From Malonomonas sp036526255 (lineage in GTDB: Bacteria > Desulfobacterota > Desulfuromonadia > Desulfuromonadales > Geopsychrobacteraceae), in NCBI GenBank assembly GCA_036526255.1, contig DATCYW010000055.1, positions 1-64,000 on the forward strand: a stretch of DNA of 64,000 bases, in the 5' to 3' direction. Positions 7,390 through 17,705 of this stretch are shown piece by piece. A program made the position numbers and the translations under genes. Positions within the stretch are counted from its first letter, which is position 1, and each line of letters opens with the position of its first letter. The notes beneath the pieces were generated by a model, which was not told the origin of the DNA, searched no databases, and was given only the letters and a program-made list of their open reading frames with translations.

Positions 7390-9061
7390 AGTGTCGCCTG
7401 ATTCGCTGCGCGTACTGCCGATCGGCGGTTTCGGCGAGATCGGCATGAACATGCTGGCGCTGGAGTACGCAGAGAAAATCCTGCTGATCGACTGCGGGCT
7501 GATGTTCCCCGAAGCCTATATGTTCGGCATCGACCTGGTGCTGCCCGACATCAGCAGCCTGGCCGGCCGCGAAGCCGATATCGTCGGCATGGTCCTGACC
7601 CACGGCCACGAAGACCACATCGGTGCCATCCCCTTTCTCTGGCGGCAGCTCGGCGAACCGGTCATCTACGGCACCGGCCTGACCTTGGGGCTGCTGCGCA
7701 ACAAACTGAAAGAGTTCGAACTCGATGGCCAGGTCGAACTGGTGCAGGTGCAACCACGGCAGAAAATCGACCTGTTCCCCTTCGAAGTCGAACCCTTCCG
7801 CGCCGCGCATTCGATCGTCGACGGCGTCGGGCTGGCCATTCGTACCCCGCTGGGGCTGGTGGTGCACACCGGCGATTTCAAGATCGATCCGACCCCGGTC
7901 GACGGCCAGAACACGGATTTGGCCCGTTTGGCCGAATATGGCGAAGAGGGCGTGCTGCTGTTGATGGCCGACTCGACCAACGTCGAAAACGAAGGCTACA
8001 CGCTCTCGGAAAAAACCGTGAGAAAGGCACTGGACGAGATCATCCCCCAGTGCCAACAGCGGGTGATTGTCGCCACCTTCTCCTCGAACATTCATCGCAT
8101 CCAGCAAATCGCCGACTCAGCCGCCGCCGCCGGTCGCAAGCTGTTGCTCAACGGCCGCAGCATGGTCAGCAATGTCGCCATTGCCCGGCAGCTGGGCTAT
8201 CTGCAGATCGCCGAAGAGCAGTTCATCGACCTGCGCGACATGCGTCAGCTGCCGCCCGAGCAGGTGCTGATCATCACCACCGGCAGCCAGGGGGAACCCT
8301 TGAGCGCGCTGATGCGGATCGCCCTTGGTGACCACAAGCAGATCGAACTGGAGCGTGGCGACACGGTGATTCTCTCCTCCAAGTTCATCCCCGGCAACGA
8401 AAAGTCGATCAGCGACCTGATTAACAACCTTTACCGCCGCGGCGCCGAAGTTTTCTACGAAAAGACCAGCGAAATCCACGTCTCCGGCCACGCCAGCCGT
8501 GAAGAGCTGAAGCTGGTGCACGGGCTGGTGCGACCGCAATATTTTGTGCCGATCCACGGCGAATACCGCCATTTAGTGAAACACGCGCAGCTGGCGGTCG
8601 AAATGGGCCTGGCGAAAGAAGATGCGCCGGTGCTGGAGAACGGCCAGCCGCTGCGGATCGATGCCAGCGGGCTGCAGCGCGAACCGCGCTTCGAAACCGG
8701 CCGGGTGTTCGTCGACGGCAAAGGGGTCGGCGATGTCGGCAGCATGGAGCTGCGCGACCGCCGCCATCTGGCCAACCACGGACTGGTGATCCTGGTGCTG
8801 GCGATCAACCAGTCGACCGGCGAAATTGTGCAGGGCCCGGATATCTTCAGCAAAGGCTTTGTCCCCGAAGATGACCCGGAAAGCACCGCGCTGCTGGAAG
8901 AAGCCAAGCAGGCGGTCCGCGACCTGCTCAAAGAACACAGTCTGGATGCCGTCAGTGACTGGGAAGAGCTGCGCGTCGAAGTTCGCAAGGCGCTACGCCG
9001 CTGCTTCAACAAAAAAATCGCCCGGCGGCCGCTGATTCTGCCGATGATCCTCGAACTCTAA
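7382..9061 (+). CDS. rnj: Ribonuclease J
   Basis: 559 residues, usual for RNase J. It is a metallo-beta-lactamase/beta-CASP ribonuclease with the zinc-binding THGHEDH motif (His74, His76, Asp78, His79), the VVHTGDFKID segment, and the beta-CASP motifs around ATFSSNIHR, SGHAS and FVPIHGEYRHL. The family acts as a cytoplasmic 5'-3' exonuclease and endonuclease in mRNA decay and rRNA maturation. The ATG lies within the plsC stop region, and an in-frame TTG three codons upstream is the only alternative. Followed after 48 bases by uppP. Confidence 0.9.
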   Translation: MSKVSPDSLRVLPIGGFGEIGMNMLALEYAEKILLIDCGLMFPEAYMFGIDLVLPDISSLAGREADIVGMVLTHGHEDHIGAIPFLWRQLGEPVIYGTGLTLGLLRNKLKEFELDGQVELVQVQPRQKIDLFPFEVEPFRAAHSIVDGVGLAIRTPLGLVVHTGDFKIDPTPVDGQNTDLARLAEYGEEGVLLLMADSTNVENEGYTLSEKTVRKALDEIIPQCQQRVIVATFSSNIHRIQQIADSAAAAGRKLLLNGRSMVSNVAIARQLGYLQIAEEQFIDLRDMRQLPPEQVLIITTGSQGEPLSALMRIALGDHKQIELERGDTVILSSKFIPGNEKSISDLINNLYRRGAEVFYEKTSEIHVSGHASREELKLVHGLVRPQYFVPIHGEYRHLVKHAQLAVEMGLAKEDAPVLENGQPLRIDASGLQREPRFETGRVFVDGKGVGDVGSMELRDRRHLANHGLVILVLAINQSTGEIVQGPDIFSKGFVPEDDPESTALLEEAKQAVRDLLKEHSLDAVSDWEELRVEVRKALRRCFNKKIARRPLILPMILEL

Positions 9062-9109
9062 ACTGTTCCCATAAACGCAGTCCGCAGAGACGAAAGAGAA
9101 CTGAACTTA

Positions 9110-9907
9110 ATGGATATTCTACACGCCGCCCTGCTCGGTCTGGTGCAGGGGTTGACCGAATTTCTGCCGGTCTCCTCCTCCGGCCACCTGGCCATCGCGC
9201 AACATTTTCTGCCCGGTTTTGAGCAGCCTGGGTTGCTGTTCGATGTGCTGCTGCACGCAGCGACCACCCTGGCCGTGATCATTTTTTTCCGCAAGGATGT
9301 CTGGAAGCTGCTCAGCTGCTTCTTCCGTAAAGACGCTTACGCGCTGGATGACCGCCACACCTTCTGGATGATCGTGCTCGGCTCGATCCCGACGGCGATC
9401 ATCGGTTTTTCCGGCAAAGATTTTTTTGAAGGGCTGTTCGAAAACCTGCTGGTCATCGGCTGCATGCTGCTGCTGACCGCGATGCTGCTGATCGTCGCCG
9501 AAAAAACCCGTAAAGACGGTCGCAACCTGACGCAACTGAAGGCCAACGACGCGCTGCTGGTCGGCATCGTGCAGGGCTTCGCCATCATTCCCGGCATCTC
9601 CCGCAGCGGCTCGACCATCGCCTGCCTGCTGCTCCGCGGCATTGACGGCGAGTCGGCGGCGCGCTTCTCCTTTTTGCTGGCGTTGCCAGCGGTCGGCGGC
9701 GCCATGCTGCTGTCACTGAAGGATCTGGATCAGGTCAGTGGCGCCGATCTGCCCGCCTACGGCATCGGCGCGCTGGTCGCTTTTGTCAGCGGCCTGTTCG
9801 CCATCCGGATCCTGATGGATGTGGTCCGCCGCAAGCGTCTGGTCGGTTTCGCCATCTACTGCCTGCTGGTCGGCAGCGGCGTAATCGGTTATTCTCTGTT
9901 TGGCTGA
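9110..9907 (+). CDS. uppP: Undecaprenyl-diphosphate phosphatase
   Basis: 265 residues, polytopic membrane protein of the BacA/UppP family. Both family signatures are present: GLVQGLTEFLPVSSSGH near the N-terminus (catalytic Glu and Ser/His) and PGISRSGSTIA about residue 162. It dephosphorylates undecaprenyl pyrophosphate, recycling the lipid carrier for peptidoglycan and other envelope polymers, and typically gives bacitracin tolerance. The ribosome-binding site is weak. It lies between RNase J and ftsK on the same strand, with short gaps on both sides. Confidence 0.93.
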   Translation: MDILHAALLGLVQGLTEFLPVSSSGHLAIAQHFLPGFEQPGLLFDVLLHAATTLAVIIFFRKDVWKLLSCFFRKDAYALDDRHTFWMIVLGSIPTAIIGFSGKDFFEGLFENLLVIGCMLLLTAMLLIVAEKTRKDGRNLTQLKANDALLVGIVQGFAIIPGISRSGSTIACLLLRGIDGESAARFSFLLALPAVGGAMLLSLKDLDQVSGADLPAYGIGALVAFVSGLFAIRILMDVVRRKRLVGFAIYCLLVGSGVIGYSLFG

Positions 9908-9936
9908 ACCAATAAATTGATGGAAAACATGTACCC

Positions 9937-12216
<2,280 letters not shown>

Positions 12217-12217
12217 C

Positions 12218-12257
12218 AAAACGGGGGGCGGAAATGATTTCCACCCCCCGTTTTTTT
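12218..12257 (+). terminator. Rho-independent terminator after ftsK (likely bidirectional)
   Basis: A GC-rich stem (ACGGGGGGCGGAAA pairing with TTTCCACCCCCCGT, one mismatch) has a four-base loop, with A-run and T-run flanks. It lies 2 bases after the ftsK stop and can also serve the convergent PEP-CTERM gene. Confidence 0.9.
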
Positions 12258-12289
12258 CAGGGGAGTTACTCAGGCATGTTCTGCTAATT

Positions 12290-12961
12290 TCAGGTTTTTA
12301 TCCGTTTGCGCAGCAGCGCAAGTGCCGCAACAGCAGCACCGAACAAGGCAAAGGTGCTCGGTTCTGGCGTCGGGATCGGCGCGACAAAACTCTGCCCGGC
12401 GTTGATTGCACCGAAGCTGTTTTGAGTTTCAGGTGACCATTTAAAATCATCATAATTGGCTCCATCTCTGATCAGCTGCAAAGAACTTGCTACCTTGGAA
12501 CCACTTTCAAACACTCCAACATCGGTACTTTCCCGTCCGATTGCCGGCCCATCAAGCGCCTTCAATGTTCCCTCGTAACTCAAGAACTGAACAACTGAGG
12601 TATCGTGAATCAGGGCAATCCCATCAGCTGGACCGTTCTGGATCTCGAGCCGGAAAAAACTGAGCACTCCGAAACCGTTTTGCAGATTTGGAATGGTTCC
12701 CGACAACTTGAAAAAATCATAAAATGTGCCGCTATCCCGATAGAAGAACAGTGACCAATCAGACAGATCGCTATCAGCCGTACCGGCGATCTCGACCCCT
12801 TCACCAACATCGGTGCCTGCATTGTCATAATGAAATTCGTTGATAAAAATACTGCTGGCAAAGACCGGGCCGCTGAACAGCAATCCGAAAAACAGTAACG
12901 CTCCGGCAAGCGGTAGCAAAGACTGCTTCCGCCAGCCGTTATGGCAGGTTCCTGATTCCAT
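12290..12961 (-). CDS. PEP-CTERM anchored secreted protein with lamin-tail-like domain
   Basis: 223 residues with an N-terminal signal peptide (hydrophobic stretch about 14-35, cleavage near VFAS). The body opens with IFINEFHYDN and a GVEIAG...DLSDWSL pattern resembling lamin-tail (LTD) beta-sandwich domains of secreted bacterial proteins. The C-terminus is a textbook PEP-CTERM sorting signal: PEPST, a hydrophobic helix (FALFGAAVAALALL) and a basic RKRIKT tail. In known systems exosortase removes this tail and delivers the protein to the surface or biofilm matrix; no exosortase is in this window. A strong AGGGGGG site precedes the ATG. The gene is monocistronic, convergent with ftsK, and AT-richer than its neighbours. 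Confidence 0.8.
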   Translation of the reverse strand: MESGTCHNGWRKQSLLPLAGALLFFGLLFSGPVFASSIFINEFHYDNAGTDVGEGVEIAGTADSDLSDWSLFFYRDSGTFYDFFKLSGTIPNLQNGFGVLSFFRLEIQNGPADGIALIHDTSVVQFLSYEGTLKALDGPAIGRESTDVGVFESGSKVASSLQLIRDGANYDDFKWSPETQNSFGAINAGQSFVAPIPTPEPSTFALFGAAVAALALLRKRIKT

Positions 12962-13163
12962 ACTCCCCCCTCAATAGTTGTGAATAACTACCCCGATCTG
13001 CTTATTAGCATGAATGTGAATGACAGCTCAAGAATTCATTAAAAACAGCGCTAAACCGCGACATTCTGCCTTAGTTTCACATGAGATCAATGGTAAAACC
13101 TGCTTGACAGCACCATGCCGGACAACCGATGATTGTCGCGCCATCTCCACAAAAGGAGCCTAA

Positions 13164-14000
13164 ATGCAGATCAGGACACTACTTTTTACCCTTCGCGGTC
13201 TTTGCTTTTACGCCTTGCTTCTCCTGCTCAGCACGCCTTTTTCCGCGACCGCGGAAACCATCAGTATTAACGGAACCGGCGACAGTCAACGCCTGCTGCG
13301 CCAGCTGGCCGCGGCCTTTGAGCAGCAGCATCAGGACACGCAGGTTCTGGTTCCTGACAGCGTTGGCAGCGGTGGCGGCATCCAACTGCTGCTCGCCGGC
13401 CGCACCGACCTGGCCCGGGTCGCCCGCCCCCTGAAACCCAAAGAACAGGCCGAAGGGCTGCAGCATCGGGTTTTCGCCTATTCACCGATCGTTTTTGTCG
13501 CCAACCTGCCGAGTCCTTGCCTGCAGGGGATCAGCGCTGCTGAAGCTATCGGCATCTTTCAAGGGAAAATCAAAACCTGGGGGCAGCTGGGCAACTGTCC
13601 GGATCACAAAATTTATATCGCCAACCGCGAGGATGGAGATTCGTCCCGCGGCGTTTTGGAAGAGAAAATTCCTGAACTCAAAGAAATCAGCCAGCTGGCC
13701 GGACGGATTATTTACAGTACCCCGGAAACTTACGACACGCTCAATCACTACCAGTACAGCTTTGGCTACCTGCCGAAATCGCAGATCCAGAAAGGCTCTT
13801 TGATGATACTTGACTTTGCCGGTATCGCCGCGAGCGTTGAGAATGTTCAACAGGGCCGGTACCCGCTGGCAGTGCCGCTCGGGATTGCCTGGAAAGGCGA
13901 ATTACATAGGACCGCCAAGCAGTTTGTCGACTTTCTCGCCAGCAACGAAGCCAAGCAGATCATGCTGGAGATGTCAGCGATTCCGGCCCTGAACAGATAA
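13164..14000 (+). CDS. PstS-like periplasmic phosphate/anion-binding protein
   Basis: 278 residues. A signal peptide (about 1-31, cleavage after SATA) leads into a PBP-like fold of the PstS family: SINGTGDSQRLLRQLAAAF, then SVGSGGGIQLLLAGRTDLARVAR, which corresponds to the family's anion-binding G-S-G loop. Canonical PstS is about 320-350 residues, so this is a compact relative. No pstC, pstA or pstB is nearby. Instead the gene ends 14 bases before a large membrane histidine kinase, so it probably serves as, or alongside, a sensory input rather than as part of a transporter. AAAAGGAGCC precedes the ATG. Confidence 0.75.
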   Translation: MQIRTLLFTLRGLCFYALLLLLSTPFSATAETISINGTGDSQRLLRQLAAAFEQQHQDTQVLVPDSVGSGGGIQLLLAGRTDLARVARPLKPKEQAEGLQHRVFAYSPIVFVANLPSPCLQGISAAEAIGIFQGKIKTWGQLGNCPDHKIYIANREDGDSSRGVLEEKIPELKEISQLAGRIIYSTPETYDTLNHYQYSFGYLPKSQIQKGSLMILDFAGIAASVENVQQGRYPLAVPLGIAWKGELHRTAKQFVDFLASNEAKQIMLEMSAIPALNR

Positions 14001-14014
14001 GCGGGGAACTAAAA

Positions 14015-16474
14015 ATGTTCAGTATCCGCCAAAAACTGCTGCTGTTACAGTGCGGCACCGTTTTCGCGACCACGCTGCTGCTTGGCGGCCTGAGCTACTA
14101 CCTGTTTATTCCGACAGTCTTCAATCTGCTGCAGCAACAACTGCAGCAGGTGTCCCGCGAAGCGGCCAAAGACCTGCAAACCCATCTGCATAATCTGACC
14201 CACACGATTGAAATGCTCGACCTGGAAGAGTTTCACGGCAAGTACGGCGACCTGCCGATCGAAGAGCTTTTCGTCCGCAACTTTAAACGCCTCAGCGGCA
14301 CCTTTCCGCTGATCAGCTATCTGGATGAGCAGGGCAACGAAACCATCCGCCTGGTGAACAGCCGCCCCTCTGAACACTTTTACAACCATCAGCAGGTACC
14401 GGTCGTGCTCGCCGCCAACGCCGAGCCGAACAGGATTCATATCCAGATCCAAGCGCGAAGCCCCGGCTTCGATCACCCCTCGCTGCAACTGGCAATCACC
14501 AAGATTGCCTACTTTGGCGATGAGTTTCTCGGCACCCTGCTGCTGACGCTGCCGCTGAGCGACCTCAGCCCGCATTTCAATGCAATCCCGCTGGCAAAGA
14601 ACAGCTTTTTCAGCCTGGTTGATCAGCAGCAGCGACTGGTTCTGACCGCGGATGAAAATGACCAGTTCGCCACTGTGCCTGCCCCGTTGCCGGAAGCTCC
14701 GGCGCGCTTTGAGCTGTTTGGACAAGACCTTTTCATTGCAACGGCTCCGGTCGAACCGGTGGGCTGGCAGGTGATCGCGGCCATCCCTTATGCCGATTTC
14801 ATCCGCGAAGCGACCAACCTGAAATGGATTGCCGCTCTCACCCTGACCCTGGTGACCCTGCTGAGCGGACTGCTGGCACTGCTACTGACCCGCCATCTGA
14901 CCCGAAATATCTCCCTGCTGGTGCAGCAAACGAAACAGGTTGGCGCAGGGGATCTTGAGCAGCAACTGGATCTCTACCAGGACAAAGAGTTCACCCAGCT
15001 GGGCGAATCCTTTAACGCCATGACCCAGGACCTTGCCAGACAGCGGGCCTCAAGCGAGTCGCTGCAACAGATTCTGCAATCGATTATCGATCCATTGGTG
15101 GTCACTGATCGACAGGGCAAGATCAGTCAGGTCAATCATGCCCTGCTGGAGCTGTTCGCCTGCGAAGAGAAACAGCTGATCGGGCGACCGGTGGCGGAAC
15201 TATTTACCTCCAGCGAGCCATCAGGTCAGGACAATTTTGCCGAGGGTCTGTTGCGTAAACGGATCGCCAACCTCGAAACGACGATCACCACACATGGCGG
15301 AAATCAGGTTGCGGTGCTCTTTTCCAGCTGCCCGGTGCCTGGCAGCAGCGCAGAGATCGGTGTCGTCGGCATCATAAAGGATATTGATGAACTGGCCGCC
15401 GCGCGCCGAGCCCGCGAGACGGCGCTGACGGCCGCCGAAGAAGCCCATCGCAAGCTTGATGCCCTGCTTAAATCGGTCGCCGACGGCCTGGTGGTAACCA
15501 ACCTGTCGGGTAAAATTCTGCTGCAGAACCAACCGGCGGAAAAACTGCTCGGCGACCAGCATCTGGAAATCTTCAAAGAAGCGCTCAGTTGCCTGCCGCA
15601 CCCGCTGCAATCTGGCAGCGTCGAGCCGTTCGACATCAACCTGCCGGCCACCGACGATGCCAAACTGCGGATCATCCAGATCCACAGCTCACCGGTGCTG
15701 AACCAGCAGGGGGAGCAGACCGGTGTCGTTTCGGTGCTGCGCGATGTCACCCGCGAACGCGCTCTGGAGCAGATAAAAACCGAATTCATCTCGACCGCAG
15801 CTCATGAACTGGTCACCCCGCTGACATCGATCCTCGGTTACAGCGAACTGCTGCTCGACCGGGAACTGGAAACCAATTTCAGCGCTGATCAGAAACGCGA
15901 CTTCATGGAAGAGATTCTCGGCCGGTCCGAATCCCTGTCGAAGATCGTCGATGACCTGCTCAATATCAGCCGGATTGAATCGGGGCAGCCGATCCCCCTC
16001 GCCATTAAAGCTATCGACCTGGAGCCATTGCTGAGAAAAACCGTCGCTCAGTTCCAGTTGGTGGCCCCGCGACATAACTATGACATCAGCCTGACCGAAA
16101 CCACAGGCTGCCTGATACTGGCTGACCAGGACAAACTGCAGCAGGTTATAGATAACCTGCTCAGCAACGCGGTGAAATATTCGCCCGAGCCCGGCGACAT
16201 CAGAATTCGCAGTAAACTGGTGGCAGACAGTTACCAGCTCGAAATCTGCGACCAGGGGATCGGCATGAGCGATGAAGAGGTGGTACGGGTCTTCGACAAG
16301 TTCTACCGTGCCGATTCAAGCAACACCAGTATCGGCGGCCTCGGCATCGGCATGAGCATCGTCCAGCAGATCATCCAGGGGCATCAGGGGGACATCCGCA
16401 TCGAGAGCACTCTCGGGCAGGGAACCTGCGTCACCCTGCGATTACCACTGGCACAGGCAGAGTCCAAAAGCTGA
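14015..16474 (+). CDS. Membrane sensor histidine kinase (dCACHE-like sensor, HAMP, two PAS)
   Basis: 819 residues. TM1 (about 7-31), a roughly 235-residue periplasmic sensor region probably of CACHE type, and TM2 (about 268-292) are followed by HAMP (about 290-342), PAS (about 349-470), PAS (about 480-590), HisKA with the phospho-acceptor His597, and an ATPase domain with NLLSNAVKYSP (N box), DQGIGM (G1) and GGLGIGMSIVQQII (G2). The H-box reads HELVTPL, with Val replacing the usual Arg. No response regulator is encoded next to it. Tight linkage to the preceding PstS-like protein suggests that protein presents the ligand. The domain order resembles PhoR/WalK-type kinases. Confidence 0.88.
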   Translation: MFSIRQKLLLLQCGTVFATTLLLGGLSYYLFIPTVFNLLQQQLQQVSREAAKDLQTHLHNLTHTIEMLDLEEFHGKYGDLPIEELFVRNFKRLSGTFPLISYLDEQGNETIRLVNSRPSEHFYNHQQVPVVLAANAEPNRIHIQIQARSPGFDHPSLQLAITKIAYFGDEFLGTLLLTLPLSDLSPHFNAIPLAKNSFFSLVDQQQRLVLTADENDQFATVPAPLPEAPARFELFGQDLFIATAPVEPVGWQVIAAIPYADFIREATNLKWIAALTLTLVTLLSGLLALLLTRHLTRNISLLVQQTKQVGAGDLEQQLDLYQDKEFTQLGESFNAMTQDLARQRASSESLQQILQSIIDPLVVTDRQGKISQVNHALLELFACEEKQLIGRPVAELFTSSEPSGQDNFAEGLLRKRIANLETTITTHGGNQVAVLFSSCPVPGSSAEIGVVGIIKDIDELAAARRARETALTAAEEAHRKLDALLKSVADGLVVTNLSGKILLQNQPAEKLLGDQHLEIFKEALSCLPHPLQSGSVEPFDINLPATDDAKLRIIQIHSSPVLNQQGEQTGVVSVLRDVTRERALEQIKTEFISTAAHELVTPLTSILGYSELLLDRELETNFSADQKRDFMEEILGRSESLSKIVDDLLNISRIESGQPIPLAIKAIDLEPLLRKTVAQFQLVAPRHNYDISLTETTGCLILADQDKLQQVIDNLLSNAVKYSPEPGDIRIRSKLVADSYQLEICDQGIGMSDEEVVRVFDKFYRADSSNTSIGGLGIGMSIVQQIIQGHQGDIRIESTLGQGTCVTLRLPLAQAESKS

Positions 16475-16544
16475 TCATCCGCACAGCAAACCTTTCCAGT
16501 AAAAACCGCCAGCGACCTTTTTCAATCCGCCGCCCGTGTTGCCC

Positions 16545-16573
16545 TTGACAAACCGAACAGCACACTGTTCAAT
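16545..16573 (+). promoter_or_regulatory. Sigma-70-type promoter of the AbiEi-like/ATPase operon
   Basis: A perfect -35 TTGACA (16545-16550), a 17-base spacer and a -10 TTCAAT (16568-16573, 4 of 6 matches) lie about 70 bases before the ATG at 16644. A palindrome overlaps the spacer and the -10 element. Confidence 0.5.
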
Positions 16574-16599
16574 TAAAACAGTTCTACCTAATAGTGAAC
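16555..16599 (+). promoter_or_regulatory. Palindromic operator cluster over the promoter
   Basis: GAACAG-CACA-CTGTTC (16555-16570) is a perfect 6-bp inverted repeat with a 4-base centre, sitting between -35 and -10. A second pair, GTTC (16581-16584) and GAAC (16596-16599), follows just downstream. Repeated GAAC/GTTC half-sites covering the core promoter suggest repression. The first gene product has a regulator-like fold, so autoregulation is the simplest reading (inference). Confidence 0.45.
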
Positions 16600-16643
16600 A
16601 AGCGACCATGGCTGAACATAAACATCTCTGAATTGAGGATAAC

Positions 16644-17705
16644 ATGTCACGCGCCAAGCTTCTTAACGACGAACAAACCATCTATGACAGCATGCAGGCG
16701 ATCCGCCGGATCCCCCAGAGCAAGATCGAATTCATGCTGAAAAAAGTCGGCGGTCCATTCGCCGGGACCTTTCGCCTGTCCGGCCCCTGGGGCGACCGCT
16801 ACTACTATCTCAAGGTGGTACCGCAACTCAATCCGACGGTGCTCGATCTGGTCATCCATCAGCTGAAGACCACCCCGGCGCCGGCGAATTCATCGCCACT
16901 ACTGGTCAGTCATTACATCTCACCGAAACTCGCGGCCAAACTGAAACAGACCGGCATCGAGTACGCCGATAGCGCCGGCAACCTGTACCTAAATAAAATG
17001 CCGCTCTATATCGAGATCGGCGGACAGAAGCACACCCCCAAGGCGCCGGGAGCCGACAAGCTGTTCCGCACCGCGGGCCTAAAGCTGATCTACCTGTTTC
17101 TGCGCAACCGCCAGGCGGTTAACGCCACCTATCGGGTGCTGGCGGATGATGCCGGCATCGCCCTCGGGGCGATCGGCAGCCTGTTTGGCGAGCTGGAAAA
17201 ACGCGGCAACCTGCAGATTGACAGCGGCCGCCGCGAGCTGGCGGCGATTGAAGAGCTGCTGCAGCGCTGGCAACTCGGCTACTTGGAGACCCTGCGGCCG
17301 AAACTGTTTCTGCAGCGCTGCAAACCAGCCCCGAACGTCGAACTGGAACAGCTGCCGGAACGGATCAAGCAACTGGGCGACGGCAAGCAGCTGCTTATCG
17401 GTGGCGAGCTCGGGGCCTCGCTGATGACCAGCCAGTTCAGCCCGCAATCGGCGGTATTATACGTTCAGCCAGAGCAGCAGTTGAAGCTGATGCTGCAGCT
17501 CAACCTGACCCCTGACCCCAATGGCAACATCAGCCTGTTGCGCTCATTCGGTCGCCAGTGCAGCTGGACAGGCTGGCAGCCGGAAGGGTTGACGCTGGCC
17601 GACCCGCTTTTAACCTTTGCCGAACTGAACGGCAGCGACACCGATCAGGTCGCCGGCAAACTCTACCGCCAGTACCTGATCCCGCGCTTCGGACACGAAC
17701 GATGA
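16644..17705 (+). CDS. AbiEi-like (COG4861-type) DNA-binding protein
   Basis: 353 residues, soluble, with no signal peptide. The architecture resembles COG4861/type IV antitoxin AbiEi-like proteins. An N-terminal region with paired beta strands (GPWGDRYYYLKVVPQ) precedes a Y-ADSAGNLYL strand motif. A helix-turn-helix region (about 135-190) then runs LIYLFLRNRQAVNATYRVLADDAGIALGAIGSLFGELEKRG, and a C-terminal domain contains LIGGELGASLMT and AVLYVQP. Such proteins can repress their own promoters. The stop overlaps the next gene's ATG by 4 bases (ATGA), so the two are translationally coupled. No AbiEii nucleotidyltransferase follows; the partner is an ATPase instead. The family call is from recalled pattern, not alignment. 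Confidence 0.5.
   Translation: MSRAKLLNDEQTIYDSMQAIRRIPQSKIEFMLKKVGGPFAGTFRLSGPWGDRYYYLKVVPQLNPTVLDLVIHQLKTTPAPANSSPLLVSHYISPKLAAKLKQTGIEYADSAGNLYLNKMPLYIEIGGQKHTPKAPGADKLFRTAGLKLIYLFLRNRQAVNATYRVLADDAGIALGAIGSLFGELEKRGNLQIDSGRRELAAIEELLQRWQLGYLETLRPKLFLQRCKPAPNVELEQLPERIKQLGDGKQLLIGGELGASLMTSQFSPQSAVLYVQPEQQLKLMLQLNLTPDPNGNISLLRSFGRQCSWTGWQPEGLTLADPLLTFAELNGSDTDQVAGKLYRQYLIPRFGHER

Noticed and set aside
12962..13163. PHO-box-like CTGTCAT repeat upstream of the PstS-like gene
   Set aside because: Only one good half-site, on the wrong strand; the second half does not match.
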